Source: Henckelia pumila | Taxonomy: Eukaryota > Streptophyta > Magnoliopsida > Lamiales > Gesneriaceae | Assembly (NCBI RefSeq): GCF_033568475.1 | Contig: NC_133120.1 | Coordinates: 93,824,151-93,888,150, forward strand | DNA: 64,000 nucleotides | Reading direction: 5' to 3' | Part shown: positions 33,801 to 47,205 of the stretch, one piece after another | Layout: each line of letters starts with the position of its first letter | Position numbering within the stretch: position 1 is the stretch's first letter | Notes under the pieces: model-generated | The model's input: only the letters and a program-made list of their open reading frames with translations | Told to the model about the DNA's origin: nothing | Database searches by the model: none | Position numbers and translations under genes: made by a program

Positions 33801-35141
33801 ATTGGGATGATCGAGACAGTCATAGATCGACTTAGTAGCCAACAAGATTGTTGTGGGAATTGAAGATTTCGCAAGATATCAATGAAGCAACTTTGTTCTT
33901 TCCAGTCGACAATCCACATCAGTGCGGACCATTCGTCAAGAATATTGCGCGTTAGCAATGGACGATATTCGGATGTACGTCGGTTGGCAAGTTACTTCGA
34001 GCACAAGTGTTTCCAGGATTGACTAGGGAATCGACGAGTTAGATCGTTCAGTGCCGAGACTGATGCGTTAGGCAAGGGAGCGATTTGACTATTGAGAATC
34101 CGTTGAGATTTAGTTCCAGGATCAGTATGTTCAACCTTTGGAGGTTGGTATGAACTGATGGTATTATCAGAGACTCTGAGTTGAGTTATACTAGGTGCAA
34201 TGACTGTCGAGTTTCAAGACGGAATATGAAGCATTTCCATATGTCTGTGCACTGTGGAATGTCCCAGTCGAGCATATTGGTGGGAACTTGCCTTAGTCTT
34301 GATGTGTGTATAGTGATTGTGAGTATGTATAACTAACCAGAGGATGTCTATCGATTGAAATTCATGAAGTGAATAACCTATGATCGAGATGATGTAAATC
34401 ATCAGAGGCGTAATGACTTCTATTGCAAAGTATGCGTGATTTCGCAGGCCAATGGCTAGGAGATGACGTAGCGTCATGAATTGCAAGTGATGATAGTTAT
34501 CATCAGGGCACATTGTTGAGGTTATACTAAGAAACGCGGACAATAGAATGTACTAGACATGATGGTTTAAGTTCCCAATATTCCTTGGGAGGCCGGTTGT
34601 GCTTCGGGGAGAGTGGGGAGGGTAACCAGTCTAGGGAACATTGCGAGCAGTTACGTTGAAGTATAGACTTGAGTCAACTGGATTATCTTCAAGCGAGATT
34701 CATATTAGAATGTGTCAGCACAATATTGGGATTAGTGTTTTCCTAACTAGAGGTGTTGAGCACCGAGAACTTTTGGAACCATTAGATGGTTAGTTTTGAT
34801 TAGTGATCGACGAATGCAGTAAAACCGGTCAGGTTATGACTTGGTCTTCGTCAGTATAAGATTTCCTTTGAGACGATGATCTTGATCAAGCGGGTATTGT
34901 ATCCTTCGTGGTCAGGAAGATCGTGGTCCGAGTGAAAGAAGTGTCGGTGTTACGATACGCTAGCGCAAGGGAAGTTCGATTGTCGACCAGTAGCGCAGAA
35001 ATTTTCAGCTGGGAAAATGTTAATGCAGTTCAGCATTAATGAAGCTTGCAGAGAATTCGACGGGAGTCTGAGTGTGTCAGAGGATATTTCGACCAGACAC
35101 TCGAGCAAGGGTTTCTGGTACGTTCTCGAGGTATTACCTTA
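30838..35141 (+). other. R5 internal region, no recognisable coding sequence
   Basis: About 4.3 kb. The longest open stretches are about 75-110 codons, scattered over frames and strands. None carries DTG protease, YxDD/FIDD, RNase H, HHCC or DDE motifs. The base composition is more balanced than the decayed R3 pol, and there is no obvious TGA enrichment pattern over a buried long frame. That argues for an originally non-coding interior rather than decay of pol. Confidence 0.65.
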
Positions 35142-35176
35142 GATTTCGAGGACGAAATCTTTTAAGGGGGGGAGAA
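35142..35176 (+). promoter_or_regulatory. R5 hairpin and polypurine tract
   Basis: GATTTCGAGGACGAAATC (35142-35159) is a perfect 7-bp stem with AGGA loop. AAGGGGGGGGAGA (35164-35176) directly precedes the 3' LTR. Confidence 0.8.
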
Positions 35177-36676
35177 TGTAGTAACCCGTATCCAGAATTA
35201 GCGATTAATGAGTATATTAATCGTGTAATCATGTTTTGATTAAGTAAAACATGATTAAGAAAATTCCAAATGGGTTAACGGAGTCCAGAAATGGATCAAG
35301 GACACTCGAAAATGGCTTAGAAGGCCCCAAGACTAGAGTGGGATCGGAACCACCGATCCAGGATCGGAGCTTCCGATCTTGGTGACATCGGAACCACATC
35401 GGAAGCAAGGAGATCGGATCTTCCGATCAGCGATCGGAGCTTCCGATCGGCTGTCGGTGACAGGTGTGTGGTTGCATGTGGTTGAGATTGACACGTGGCA
35501 TCGGAGCTTCCGATCGGAGGAACGGAGCTTCCGATCGGAGGAACGGAGCTTCCGATCTTCACGTTCGGAGCTTCCGATCAGGGAACGGAACTTCCGATCG
35601 TTGTCTATAAATATAGGTGCGAGGGCTTCATTTCAAAGCACACTGAATTCTTCTCCTTCGCCCTAGTGGCTCTATTTTAGGGCTTTGGGTACTCTTATTT
35701 TAGAGTTGGAGTAAGGAACATATTTTAGTATAGTCGGACAGTGTCTGACATAGTAGCGGATCAGTGCTCAAGGCTGTGGAGCGGCAGCAGGGGTGTACCC
35801 CTAGTTGCGAGATAGTTGTCATCAGCGGGCTGACGACGGACGCAGGTATAGCTATGGTCTTCTTAAATTATTTAGGAGTATGCAATAGCTTAGTTAAGGC
35901 TTTTAGAGCTTAATTATTGATGCATGGGTATTTGCATTGTAGAGCTGATATAGGCTTGGAACCTAGAGTGGGACTGCTAGGAACTGCCTGTAGTAAGGTA
36001 CGCAAGTACAGACTGAGATTGCCAGCGGGTTTTGCATGCTTATATGTTGCATTTTGTATGTCATTTATTATGCAGCATGTGCATATCATATTGTGTCTGT
36101 CCATCTTGTGAGATGAGCCACATAAGGCCGCTCAGCCCTGTCTGGACGGTTGATGTCTAGAGCCTATTGACTGACGGGTCATGGGTGGCTAACATCGGGG
36201 GACACGGTCCACGTCCTGTAGGAATGAGCAGTGTACGCAAGGTTTGCTCCCCGGGTTGTACCACTCATGTCCTAGGCGCCATTACTGAGCAGTTATATAC
36301 AGTTATTCCAGATATGGATACCCTATCATTTGCATGCATCATATTTGTATGTTTTACCCAGTGCTTTCGTATTGAGCTTAGAGCTCACGTCCAGTCTTTT
36401 CTGTGTATTTGGACACCCCATTCGATGGGACAGGTGTAAGTGCAGGATTGAGCACCAGGATCTTGGAGTAGCCAGTGATCAGTGAAGACAGCAGGATTAG
36501 CTGTAGGTTTTGCCTTTAGGCTATTTATTCGATTTGGTTGTATAAATCGAATTTATTTAACCGGTTGTATTCTGTCGGTCCGTTTTTATTTAAGTCTTCC
36601 GCAGCGATTTATTTAATGCATGTTTAATTATGCTCTTAACTCTGATTAGGTAGCAGATCCGGGTAGGGTCGCTACA
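35177..36676 (+). repeat. R5 3' LTR (1500 bp)
   Basis: Same ends as the 5' LTR. It is 21 bp longer because of one additional GGAACGGAGCTTCCGATCGGA-type unit in the array (35341-35600), which has six exact CGGAGCTTCCGATC copies here. Confidence 0.93.
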
Positions 36677-36681
36677 CCGCG
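36677..36681. repeat. R5 target-site duplication, right copy
   Basis: CCGCG, identical to 29337-29341. Confidence 0.9.
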
Positions 36682-36833
36682 TACCCCTCTGTGCTCGGTC
36701 TGCTGTTTTTGACGGACCCCGCACACTCCCCTTTGAATTTTTTTTTTGTTTGATCTTATTCCTTTCTTATTTAATTAATGATGTTTAAGTTCTAATTGCC
36801 CTAAGAATGAGATTAGCAACCCGAGGCCCCACA
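36682..36833 (+). repeat. R3 3' LTR, segment 3 (LTR end)
   Basis: It continues the R3 LTR after R5: GTGCTCGGTCTGCTGTTTTT, then an AT-rich tail and the terminal ATGAGATTAGCAACCCGAGG...CCCCACA. This closely matches the end of the R2 LTR, fixing the R3 LTR end at 36833. Confidence 0.8.
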
Positions 36834-36848
36834 TCTTCTCATAGTGAC

Positions 36849-37805
36849 TAGGGATGAGCATTCGGTCGGTTCGGTAACGAACCGAACCGAATTAATAATA
36901 ACCGAACCAAACCGAAATATTTAAGCATAACCGAACCGACCGATTTAATTGTAATAACCGATGAGAACCGAACCGAAATAAAATCGATTAATTCGGTTAC
37001 CGACCGAATTAGCCGATTTTTTTTAAAAAAATTGCTTAACTTACGACTTGTACAAACAATAACAGATAAAAGAAAGCTTGAATGCAGATGAAGGTAACAT
37101 TTCTAAAATATATCCATTTTGTAGAAAAGAAACACGACAAAGTGTTTCAGGGAGCCATCCCTGCACTTATTTATTACAACAATGCATTGAAATTTTACAA
37201 AGAAAACAAGATAATAATAAATAAAATGATGGCAAGTGATAAAAGTCCACCCGGTGGAGGCTCAAGGCTGGGAGTTGCTTAGTACCAGATAGTGAGGTCG
37301 GGCTTCGAGAGACTGATAATCGGAACTATGTGAAAATAATTTTTGTAATCGAAAATGAGAGATGTTAATAAATCTTACCAGGAAGATGAACAGAGAGATG
37401 GGATGTCAGATTGTAGGCGGACGAAAGCGAGAGTGGAGACGGCCATAGGCTCAATCGGCGATGAGATTTGAGAGATGGGTTGTAGGCGGATGAAGGCGAG
37501 AGCGGAGACGGCCCAGATGAGAGAGAATAGAGCTTTCTAGATAATTAGGGTTCAGATTTTAAAACTAAAATATAAATACGTGCAATATTATAAATATTTA
37601 AAATTATAAAATAATAGTATTGAATATATCGGTTAATTCGGTTAACCGAATTTAAAATTTTGAAAACCGTAACCGAACCGAATTAATCGAATTGACCGAT
37701 TTTTTTGAATGTCAAAACCGAATTACCGAAATAACCGAACCGAATTTTCGAATTGGCTCGGTTCGGTCGGTTAATTCGGTTTAACCGAAATCTTGCTCAC
37801 CCCTA
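36849..37805. mobile_element. Non-autonomous hAT-type DNA element (957 bp)
   Basis: Terminal inverted repeats are TAGGGATGAGCA (36849-36860) and TGCTCACCCCTA (37794-37805), with one mismatch. The flanking 8-bp duplication is perfect: ATAGTGAC at 36841-36848 and 37806-37813. TIR length, sequence type and 8-bp duplication fit the hAT superfamily. About 170 bp at each end is packed with AACCGAA/TTCGGTT repeats in opposite orientation, typical subterminal repeats. The interior has no transposase; it has a 34-bp direct duplication (37411-37444 and 37480-37513, TTGTAGGCGG...). A 66-codon ORF at 37082-37282 is probably chance. Confidence 0.88.
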
Positions 37806-37813
37806 ATAGTGAC

Positions 37814-38440
37814 TGGCTTTTGATTTGTTGGTTAGAATGTAAATAAACCAATCCGCTCGTTAGTTATTTGAAGCTCGATTCGATAAAACTCGTTTAATGA
37901 GGCTTGTTAAGATAAATGAACCAAACTCGAATTTTATGATATTTGGATCGTTAGCTCGTGAATACGTTCGTTAGTAGGCTCGCGAGTAAGCTCTTAGATG
38001 AAAAAAATAATAGTTTTGCCATTGATAATAGATTTTACTCTTTTACTTGTGACAAATATATAATTTTTTTATTAGAATAAAATTAAAATTTTAATAAAAA
38101 TATTATATTTTTCTTTAAATATAAAATTTAAATAAATTCAATGAATATTTAAATTTATAATTATTAAGTTCGTTTAGGTTTAATAAAAAATCGAATAAGC
38201 TCGTGAGTTATAAGTATATTTTTTAAATAAATTTCGAGTTTGACTCGAATATAAATGACCCAAACCCAAAAATTGAAGAGTTCGATTCGATTCGACTTGT
38301 TAACGTCCTCGTTGGTCAAACTTGTTTATAATTATAAAAATACCCTTTGTCCACCTTACGCATTTACTTTTCATCTCATTTTTCTCGTTTCATTTATAAT
38401 ATAATAATAATAATAATTGCAACTTAATTATTATAGGCAA
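37814..38440. repeat. Spacer with decayed GCTCG-rich repeat
   Basis: This is the AT-rich gap between the hAT-type element and the kinase gene. About 37845-38325 holds many scattered GCTCG, TTCGATTCGA and CTCGTTTAA motifs, facing inward from both sides, which resembles a decayed hAT/MITE-like repeat. No clear terminal repeats or coding sequence. Its right end probably contains part of the kinase promoter. Confidence 0.4.
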
Positions 38441-38620
38441 GTTTACTTCCGCGTGGGACGATTAGATCAAAGCGCGATGACGGAAGAAGCTACCGATGCA
38501 TCGTATTGATTGCGTCATATAAAATGTCGCAATACCTGGCCAGTTTCCTTCTGTGGGAATTTCATTCGTTGAACAGGTTGAATTCTTGTAATTCGGGTTG
38601 ATTTCGATTTGTGATTGGAA

Positions 38621-41886
<3,266 letters not shown>

Positions 41887-42450
41887 CTTACTGTTTTTCC
41901 GCTTGTTCCGTCTGTAAATATTGGAAATGGTACATCTATCAGCACTTCGGGGGCATATTACTTTCCAACGAAGAAAACAAGCTCAAAGAAATTCAATTCA
42001 AAACTCGATGCCGATTATTTGAACCTCTCAAAAGTGTGAGACCACAAAGTTGCAGCACCTACTACGTCCAGGTCTTGTTTATAGTAGCTGCTTTAAGATT
42101 TCTTGGCGCAACAGCACTCCATTTCATTTTCTATTTCCTATTTTCAACTGTTACCACTGTTACTGGTGTATTCTGTCTATGCATTTGTTTCTTGTTTTTG
42201 TTCTACGCTTCAGCGGTTTTCACCGCTACTGATCAACTCATCATTTCTTGCCGGCACCCAAATTGATACAAAATATCAATCGAGATTATTTTGTTATCGA
42301 TCAAATTTCAACTTATTGGGTTCTGGCGAATCTATTGGGCCAAACTTAGGGATTTTATTGTGTTTTTGTTTTTTTACATTCCCACGAATACAACAACACG
42401 AGTCCATGGCAATTTTACTAGATGAGAGAACATTTGGACTACAAGCCGGT
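41887..42450. other. 3' UTR and downstream spacer of CKL
   Basis: The sequence after the stop (TTACTGTTTTTCC...) includes the likely 3' UTR, with pyrimidine-rich stretches to about 42380. Overlapping small ORFs in several frames here (42036-42486) have no recognisable motif and are treated as chance. Confidence 0.5.
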
Positions 42451-42590
42451 CTCGAGCCAAATTTAGTTTTAAGCCGAACAAATTGACATTAAAACGAATA
42501 TTACTACCAAGAATTTTAAGCTCGAGCCAAATTTGGTTTTAAGCCGGACGAATTGACATTAAAACGAATATTACTACCAAGAATTTTAAG
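42451..42590. repeat. 70-bp tandem duplication
   Basis: Units 42451-42520 and 42521-42590 both start CTCGAGCCAAATTT and end GAATTTTAAG, with three mismatches. It is non-coding. Confidence 0.9.
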
Positions 42591-43860
42591 AACAAATTAT
42601 ATATGATACATAATATTTATGTGATTATGTTACAGATACAAAGTGTGTGCAATTGATCAGAAATAAATTAGTTTAATCAATTGAATTTTTTTAATTGATA
42701 AATATTTTATTTTTGTCTTCTTAATAATTTTTTTAACTGGTTATCAAATTCGCAACATAAATTAAAATTTTAAAATGTTGATAAACAAAATTACCATATT
42801 ATTAATGCATAAATAAGAATTTTATAAAAAAATTATTAATTATATAATTAATTAAAAGCAAAAAAAAGAAAGAAAAACTCGCTGTTACTGACGGGATTTC
42901 AATATTTTTGCAATCCTCCATTTTTTACATTAATTTTGAAATTAAATTTTTTTAAAATTAAAATTAAAAACCAAATTCGCAACATAAAATAAAAAATTTG
43001 ATATGTTGATAAACAAATAGTCATATTATTAATTAATTAAAAAAGAAAAAGTTGGTACTCGTAGGTCCCCACGAGTGCTGACAACGGACACATCGTTCGC
43101 TGTCAGCATCAGCGGACGCTGCATTTTTTAATACAACGGAACATGGACTGCAATCCTTCATATTTTACATTAATTTTGAAATTTAATTTTTTTTAAAATT
43201 AAATTTTAAAAAAAACCCGGTTTTCCTTCTATGATATTTATTAATTTTCCTTTTGATGAAAGAAAAATCAAGGATAAATTTACTTTAAATTTCTAAATCT
43301 AAATTCAAATTTGTTTTTGGTCATCGTTAGAAAAAATATGAGTGTAAACTCTCTGATCTATTGAAAATATTTTTGGACTCTTTGGGCCCACATGTCTTTT
43401 CACGGATGAAAATATTGAAAATATAGTACTAATATATGATATTCGAGCACTAAGTGGTTTAGTTCTGATACAAAAGATAAGATTTTAAGTATAAAGTTTG
43501 AACATCTTTATTAATATAAACACTTGCAACATATATTTAAATGTTCATCTAAAGAAGACAAATGTGTGCTTGATATCAATACTTGCTTACATATTTGAGT
43601 ACTCAAAAATCATATATTAGTACCGGATTTGAAACAGTTGATGCTCAAATATCATGTATTCGTATCATATTTTCAATTTTTTATACCGATTTTTATCCGA
43701 GAAAAATAAGTAGGCTCAGGAAGTGTAATTTTTATTTTTATTTTTTGGATTAAGTAGTGTAATTTTTATTTTATTTTTTTGTTGATAAAAACTGATCACA
43801 AACTTGAATTTGGATATAGAGATTTAAAGTACGTATACGTTTGCCCAAAAATCAAAGAGT
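42591..43860. repeat. AT-rich spacer with diverged ~225-bp tandem repeat
   Basis: The landmarks CAAATTCGCAACATAAA (42748 and 42971) and TTTTACATTAATTTTGAAATT (about 42925 and 43160) recur about 225-235 bp apart, giving a decayed tandem duplication over 42740-43200. The rest is AT-rich with no gene. The right end is presumably the N-myristoyltransferase promoter. Confidence 0.5.
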
Positions 43861-44089
43861 CAAAGTAGAGCATTGTCAAAGAAAAGACAATTATTAAAAG
43901 TGGAACTCTTTATCAAAAGCGTTCAAAGCAAAACATTTATTAAAAGTGTACACTTTATCAAAATCGTGTTCGCACCCATCACCAGACCATTCGCAGTAAC
44001 TTGCTTGTGTTCTCCGCAACAAATTTGGGTGTGTAAAGCCCTAGATCTTGTCACTTGCCCCCACAAAAATTTCCGAATCGAAGTTAAAG

Positions 44090-44911
44090 GTTGGTACCCA
44101 ATCTCGCAGCTTTACTTCAATATTGTCATGTTTTTAATTTTCTGATTCAGATCTTAAACTCCGCGGTCATTCTTCACACTTGAGATTTGTGGCATTTCGT
44201 GATTGACTGGATTATGTGAAATTCATTTAGCTGCATTTCGTTTCTTGCGATTGATTACTATTTTGAAATTAGATTCGATACTTCTTCAAAATCTATCTTC
44301 AATGTGTAAGATGTTCCCAGATTAAGAATTTGTTTGAGTATCGGTTAGCTGTTGCTTTATCTTGCAGTCTCTGGTTGCTTGAACCCTGTTAAAACTAAGT
44401 GATGAAGCATTATGCAGATATTCATGTTAACTTTGTTTAATGGCTTTCTGTGGTGTGATCATTAAGTTTGGATTGCGTGTCAGTCTGTGTGATAGTGTGC
44501 TCCTATGGCGAATTCAAGAATTTTGATATGGAGGGGGGCGGGCAGACCTTGTGTTTTTGGGGTGCTAAAATTTGTAATATTAGAACAAATATTTTTCAAT
44601 AGAGAGAAGTGAAGGTGCTCGTCTATGACTTTCCTAAAACGCCCTCGTTATGTCTCCATGTGGTGTGCTTCTGGAAAAGTTCCAGTTTTAAATCGAGCCA
44701 ATTAAAGTGTAACTATGGTTTTTTCAGTGTTTTTGGCTTTGTTGTATTTTGATAAGTGTGCCCATTCAGCTCCTAGTCTGTTTCCTATCGTTGATGTTCA
44801 CCTTAAAATATGATGTCTTTCTTTGAGAAATTTCTTTATATTTTTGTACTCGTGTTAGAATTCCTCTCTCATTTTTCTACTTTATTCTGTTCTCTTAAAT
44901 TGATGATGCAG
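44090..44911 (+). other. 5'UTR intron of the N-myristoyltransferase gene
   Basis: The donor AAAG/GTTGGT is at 44090. The acceptor GATGATGCAG/TT ends at 44911, 10 nt before the start codon. No ORF continues upstream of the ATG, and the coding region is a single exon, so the intron is placed in the 5' UTR. Confidence 0.7.
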
Positions 44912-44921
44912 TTTCTTGAGA

Positions 44922-46232
44922 ATGGCTGACGACGACACACCGACTGAAAGCCACAATTTTTCTAGCAATAATACCTTATCTTCTGAAAAAGAGAATGAGA
45001 ACGAAAATGATGTATCAATTGATTCTTTATCGCGGAAAGTTCAGGAGTCTCTTTCTCTTGCAAAGAGGCATAAGTTTTGGGAAACCCAACCTGTTGGGCA
45101 GTTCAAGGATCTTGGGAACACGAGTCTCTCTGAAGGTCCAATTGAACAGCCAACACTCCTTTCGGAAGTAAAGCAAGAGCCATATAATCTTCCGGCTCCT
45201 TACGAGTGGATTACATGTGATATGGACTCTGAGGAGATGTGCATTGAGGTGTATAATCTCTTAACCAATAACTATGTTGAGGACGACGAGAACATGTTTA
45301 GATTTAATTACTCAAAGGAGTTTCTTCAATGGGCACTGCGCCCTCCTGGTTATTATAGGAGTTGGCACATTGGAGTAAGGGTAAAGAGTTCAAAAAAATT
45401 GGTTGCATTCATTACTGGGGTCCCTGCAAAAATACGTGTTCGCGATGATGTAGCAATGATGGCTGAGGTTAATTTTTTGTGTGTCCACAAGAAGCTTAGA
45501 TCAAAAAGATTGGCTCCAGTTTTGATTAAGGAGGTTACAAGGAGGATTCATTTGGAGAATATCTGGCAAGCTGTTTATACTGCTGGTGTTGTCCTTCCTA
45601 CTCCCATAACGACTTGTCAATATTGGCATAGATCTTTGAATCCAAAGAAGCTTATTGATGTTGGGTTTTCTAGGCTTGGTGCAAGGATGACAATGAGCCG
45701 AACGATAAAGCTTTACAAATTACCAGATCAGACTGTGACCCCTGGATTCAGAAAGATGGAACCTCGTGATGTTCCTGCAGTTACTCGTTTGCTTAGAAAT
45801 TACCTGAAACAATTCGCGGTTGCACCAGATTTTGATGAATTAGATGTAGAACATTGGATTCTTCCCAGGGAGAATGTTGTGAACAGTTACTTGGTCTCAA
45901 GTCCTGATAATCAAGAAATCACTGACTTCTGTAGTTTTTACACCTTACCCTCTTCAATACTTGGTAGTCAAAGCCATTCTAGTCTCAAGGCTGCTTATTC
46001 TTATTACAATGTGTCCACAAAGACCCCGTTGCTTCAGCTGATGAATGATGCTCTTATTGTTGCCAAGAAAGAGGAATTTGATGTTTTCAATGCTTTGGAT
46101 GTTATGCAGAACGAGAGTTTCTTGAAGGAGCTGAAGTTTGGCCCAGGTGATGGGAAACTTCACTACTACCTCTACAACTATCGGCTAAGGCATGTATTGA
46201 GATCGTCAGAACTTGGGCTTGTACTCTTGTAG
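44922..46232 (+). CDS. NMT1: Glycylpeptide N-tetradecanoyltransferase (N-myristoyltransferase)
   Basis: The coding region is one exon of 436 aa, starting at the ATG of MADDDTPTES; a longer reading from 44916 would need a TTG start. It transfers myristate from myristoyl-CoA to N-terminal Gly of proteins in the cytosol or on ribosomes. The variable acidic N-terminus (1-45) is followed by HKFWETQPVGQF, EPYNLPxxYEW, the acyl-CoA binding part around NFLCVHKKLRSKRLAPVLI, and AYSYYNV. The protein ends in LGLVLL; the C-terminal Leu carboxylate is known in this family to act as catalytic base, and it is present. Length matches plant NMT1 (about 430-440 aa). Confidence 0.96.
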   Translation: MADDDTPTESHNFSSNNTLSSEKENENENDVSIDSLSRKVQESLSLAKRHKFWETQPVGQFKDLGNTSLSEGPIEQPTLLSEVKQEPYNLPAPYEWITCDMDSEEMCIEVYNLLTNNYVEDDENMFRFNYSKEFLQWALRPPGYYRSWHIGVRVKSSKKLVAFITGVPAKIRVRDDVAMMAEVNFLCVHKKLRSKRLAPVLIKEVTRRIHLENIWQAVYTAGVVLPTPITTCQYWHRSLNPKKLIDVGFSRLGARMTMSRTIKLYKLPDQTVTPGFRKMEPRDVPAVTRLLRNYLKQFAVAPDFDELDVEHWILPRENVVNSYLVSSPDNQEITDFCSFYTLPSSILGSQSHSSLKAAYSYYNVSTKTPLLQLMNDALIVAKKEEFDVFNALDVMQNESFLKELKFGPGDGKLHYYLYNYRLRHVLRSSELGLVLL

Positions 46233-47205
46233 ATTGGGAGTAGAATTCAGTTTTTGGCGCAGGTCGAGGATTTTACTAATTTAAGCCAAAGATGACTTCC
46301 CCAGCACTATTCTCTGGAATCTTCAGTTAGTTTCAGAATAATATCATTCAAAGCTAAACAAAAAAAAAGAAGATGAATTTGTGATTGGGAATATATAATT
46401 TTCTCCTCCGAATTTCATTGGCATTTTGTTTGGTTCTTGTTTTCTTGTATTCTAGTTTAGATGAAAGTTCGTTGTTACCTATGAATTTTATATGGTATTT
46501 ATGCCGTTGTCGAAATTTATTTTGGCTTTATTGATGTGAACAACTTAGGTTGTAAATTGGATGTTCGAATTCATACTCGAAGCTCCTTTCTTGTGTGTCT
46601 CTGTGTGTGTTTTTTCAAGTTCTACTGACTCGTGTACAAAGATAAAAGATTATTGATTTTTTTTTGACAAATTTGTTAAAGAAAAATCTATGATCACTTA
46701 TTTTTAGCGTTTGCAAATGTAAGATAAAATTCGGTTCCAGGTTTGGTTAATGTCCGTTGAAAACCAAATCGAATTGACCGAAACCTAAAAAATTCAAAAT
46801 TTTATAAAATCAATTAAAATATTAAATGTTTATCATAATAAAACACAGTTTAAAAAATTAAAAATAACAAAAATTAAGTACACTATTAAATATAAACACA
46901 TTAAACAAAATATTATAAATGATACATAGAGCCTAATAAAAAAAATTCAAAAATATTATAAATGATACATAGAGCCTAATAAAAAAATTCAAAATTCAAT
47001 TATTTTTAATTCGGTTATCCATTTTTTTTAAGAAACCGAAAACCTTATTAAATTAACTGATTTATCCAAAACATTCTAATACTGAAATTTAATTTTCGAA
47101 TTAACCAAACTATAAATTTTCAAATTTATTCAATTTGGTTAATTCGATTTAACCAACATAGTGCTACTCTCAAAGACAAATGATCTATCTTCCAAACAGC
47201 TAAAG
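46233..47205. other. Spacer between NMT and METTL genes
   Basis: It holds the NMT 3' UTR (AATAATATC near 46336) and then AT-rich sequence. About 46730-47150 has scattered CCGAA, TTCGGTT and TTGGTTAA motifs in opposite orientation, like a decayed relative of the 36849-37805 element, but no terminal repeats remain. Inside it a 43-bp direct duplication (46911-46953 and 46954-46996) is nearly perfect. Confidence 0.5.
46911..46996. repeat. 43-bp tandem duplication
   Basis: Two adjacent copies beginning TATTATAAATGATACATAG differ only by one A in an A-run. Confidence 0.9.

Larger units (their letters stand above)
29342..36676 (+). mobile_element. R5: non-coding LTR retrotransposon (LARD-like), 7335 bp
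   Basis: It is complete: 5' LTR 29342-30820, Met-tRNA primer-binding site 30826-30837, 4.36-kb internal region, hairpin 35142-35159, polypurine tract 35164-35176, 3' LTR 35177-36676, and a perfect CCGCG duplication. The LTRs differ at about 2% of positions by eye, plus one 21-bp repeat unit. The internal region has only short ORFs, none with gag, RT, RNase H or integrase motifs that I can find. It fits a large non-autonomous derivative mobilised by a related chromovirus. The hairpin and primer site link it to the Tekay-like group of R1-R4. Confidence 0.88.

Noticed and set aside
44916-44921. Upstream start for the N-myristoyltransferase
   Set aside because: It would need a TTG codon. The first ATG is at 44922, directly after the 5'UTR acceptor.
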